DNA from: Actinoallomurus spadix
GTDB lineage: Bacteria > Actinomycetota > Actinomycetes > Streptosporangiales > Streptosporangiaceae
Reading direction: 5' to 3'
Assembly: GCF_024055725.1 (NCBI RefSeq)
Contig: NZ_JAMXMX010000014.1
Coordinates: forward strand, 124,001 to 188,000
DNA: 64,000 nt
Shown here: one piece after another, positions 63,397 through 64,000 of the stretch
Numbering within the stretch: position 1 is the first letter of the stretch
Layout of the letters: every line of letters begins with the position of its first letter
Made by a program: the position numbers and the translations under genes
The notes under the pieces: generated by a model
Database searches by the model: none
Told to the model about the DNA's origin: nothing
The model's input: the letters and a program-made list of their open reading frames with translations, nothing else

Positions 63397-64000
63397 CCCG
63401 CCCGTTCCATGCGCTCGCGGTGCCACCGGACCTGGTCGGCCAGGCCCTCGGCCGGCCCGATCCGGGCCGACCAGCCGAGGAGACGCTCGGCCCGCGCCGT
63501 GTCCGCCCACGTACGGGCCGCGTCGCCGGCCGCGGGGGCGTACTCGCGCACCCGGGGCCGCACGCCCAGCAGGCCGGCGAGCAGGTCGATGGCGTCCCGC
63601 ACGGTGACGGGCTCGGGATGACCGACGTTCAGCACCGTCCCCGGCGGCAGGCCGGCGCCGGCCGCGGCCAGCGTCGCGGCCGTGACGTCGGCGACGTGCG
63701 TGAAGGCGCGCGACTGGCGGCCGTCCCCGAAGACCGGCAGCGGCCGATCGTGCCGGGCCGCCTCGACGAACCGGTGGAAGGCCATGTCGGGGCGCTGGCG
63801 CGGGCCGTACACCGAGAAGTAGCGCAGCGTCACCGCCGTCAGGCCCTCCTCCACCGCCCGGGCGGCGAGGCGCTCGGCGGCGACCTTGCTCCGCGCGTAC
63901 GGGCTCGCGGGACGCGGCGGGTCGTCCTCATGGTGCGGGCGGTCCCCGGCCGAGCCGTACACCGAGGAGCTCGACGCGACGACCACGCGCGGGCGCCGGG
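63393..64000 (-). CDS. NAD-dependent epimerase/dehydratase, partial (start outside window)
   Basis: The last ~202 residues of an extended SDR acting on nucleotide sugars. The active-site SSSSVYG lies near the cut end, with the catalytic Tyr and Lys in SPYARSKVAAE, then YFSVYGPRQRPDMAFHRFVEAA, a typical substrate loop of UDP-glucose 4-epimerase/dehydratase relatives. The N-terminal NAD-binding part lies beyond the window. It is the most upstream visible gene of the glycan operon. Confidence 0.9.
   Translation of the reverse strand, partial: RRPRVVVASSSSVYGSAGDRPHHEDDPPRPASPYARSKVAAERLAARAVEEGLTAVTLRYFSVYGPRQRPDMAFHRFVEAARHDRPLPVFGDGRQSRAFTHVADVTAATLAAAGAGLPPGTVLNVGHPEPVTVRDAIDLLAGLLGVRPRVREYAPAAGDAARTWADTARAERLLGWSARIGPAEGLADQVRWHRERMERAG

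Overview
The window is very G+C rich, with G or C at nearly every third codon position. It carries gene families typical of filamentous actinomycetes: an Scr1-type XRE/DUF397 pair, LAL-type LuxR regulators, an SPW-repeat membrane protein, DUF3140/DUF2945 proteins and a class IV-like lanthipeptide synthetase. A Streptosporangiales-like or Streptomyces-like soil actinomycete is the best guess; the genus cannot be fixed from this sequence. I saw no rRNA, tRNA, CRISPR array, prophage or plasmid replication module.

Layout. 1-5.5 kb: end of a sugar ABC transporter (two permeases) followed by a large GH38 alpha-mannosidase. 5.5-6.1 kb: a scar where an IS110-family remnant has broken one or two small minus-strand genes. 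6.2-7.1 kb: an SPW membrane protein and a small conserved protein. 7.2-15.5 kb: a minus-strand trio (YqiJ/NfeD-like protein, flotillin, 1645-residue DUF3686-type ATPase) with a divergent PH-like gene. 15.5-20.3 kb: regulators and small-molecule enzymes, including a TetR/MBL-hydrolase pair with two matching 16-bp operators. 20.3-23 kb: a rearranged patch of truncated genes (XRE without its HTH, cut-short DUF397, LysR without its effector domain) beside an SDR lacking the usual catalytic residues. 23-29 kb: two divergent, related LuxR-type ATPase regulators. 29-35 kb: redox and efflux genes (AKR, MFS, DUF4331, three SDRs). 35-43.5 kb: a putative LexA-controlled unknown gene, an Rpn-like nuclease, DUF72, P450, TIGR03086 protein, AraC regulator, serA and an APC permease.

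43.7-45.8 kb: a secreted NlpC/P60-like protein and, divergently, a membrane-spanning HTH regulator whose outer domain is a paralogue of that enzyme with its catalytic Cys and His replaced. 45.8-47.2 kb: NAD kinase and a RidA protein.

47.2-52.5 kb: a compact lanthipeptide locus. A 56-residue precursor lies upstream of a lyase-kinase-cyclase synthetase (LanL-like) with a Cys-Cys-Gly zinc motif, and an ABC exporter is divergent. 52.5-54.9 kb: an IclR regulator and a KDPG aldolase/KDG kinase operon. 55-59 kb: a nucleotidyltransferase, an FHA-FHA-ABC exporter of Rv1747 type and a DUF2993 protein. 59-64 kb: minus-strand, tightly overlapping genes for surface-glycan synthesis (epimerase, three glycosyltransferases) interleaved with two unknown proteins and a 37-residue translationally coupled ORF.

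The strongest candidates for undescribed biology are the lanthipeptide locus with its unusual core and zinc site, and the transmembrane regulator built on a dead NlpC/P60 domain next to its live paralogue. Start codons were chosen from visible ribosome-binding sites, family lengths and third-position G+C. All family assignments come from motif recognition, not from database searches.
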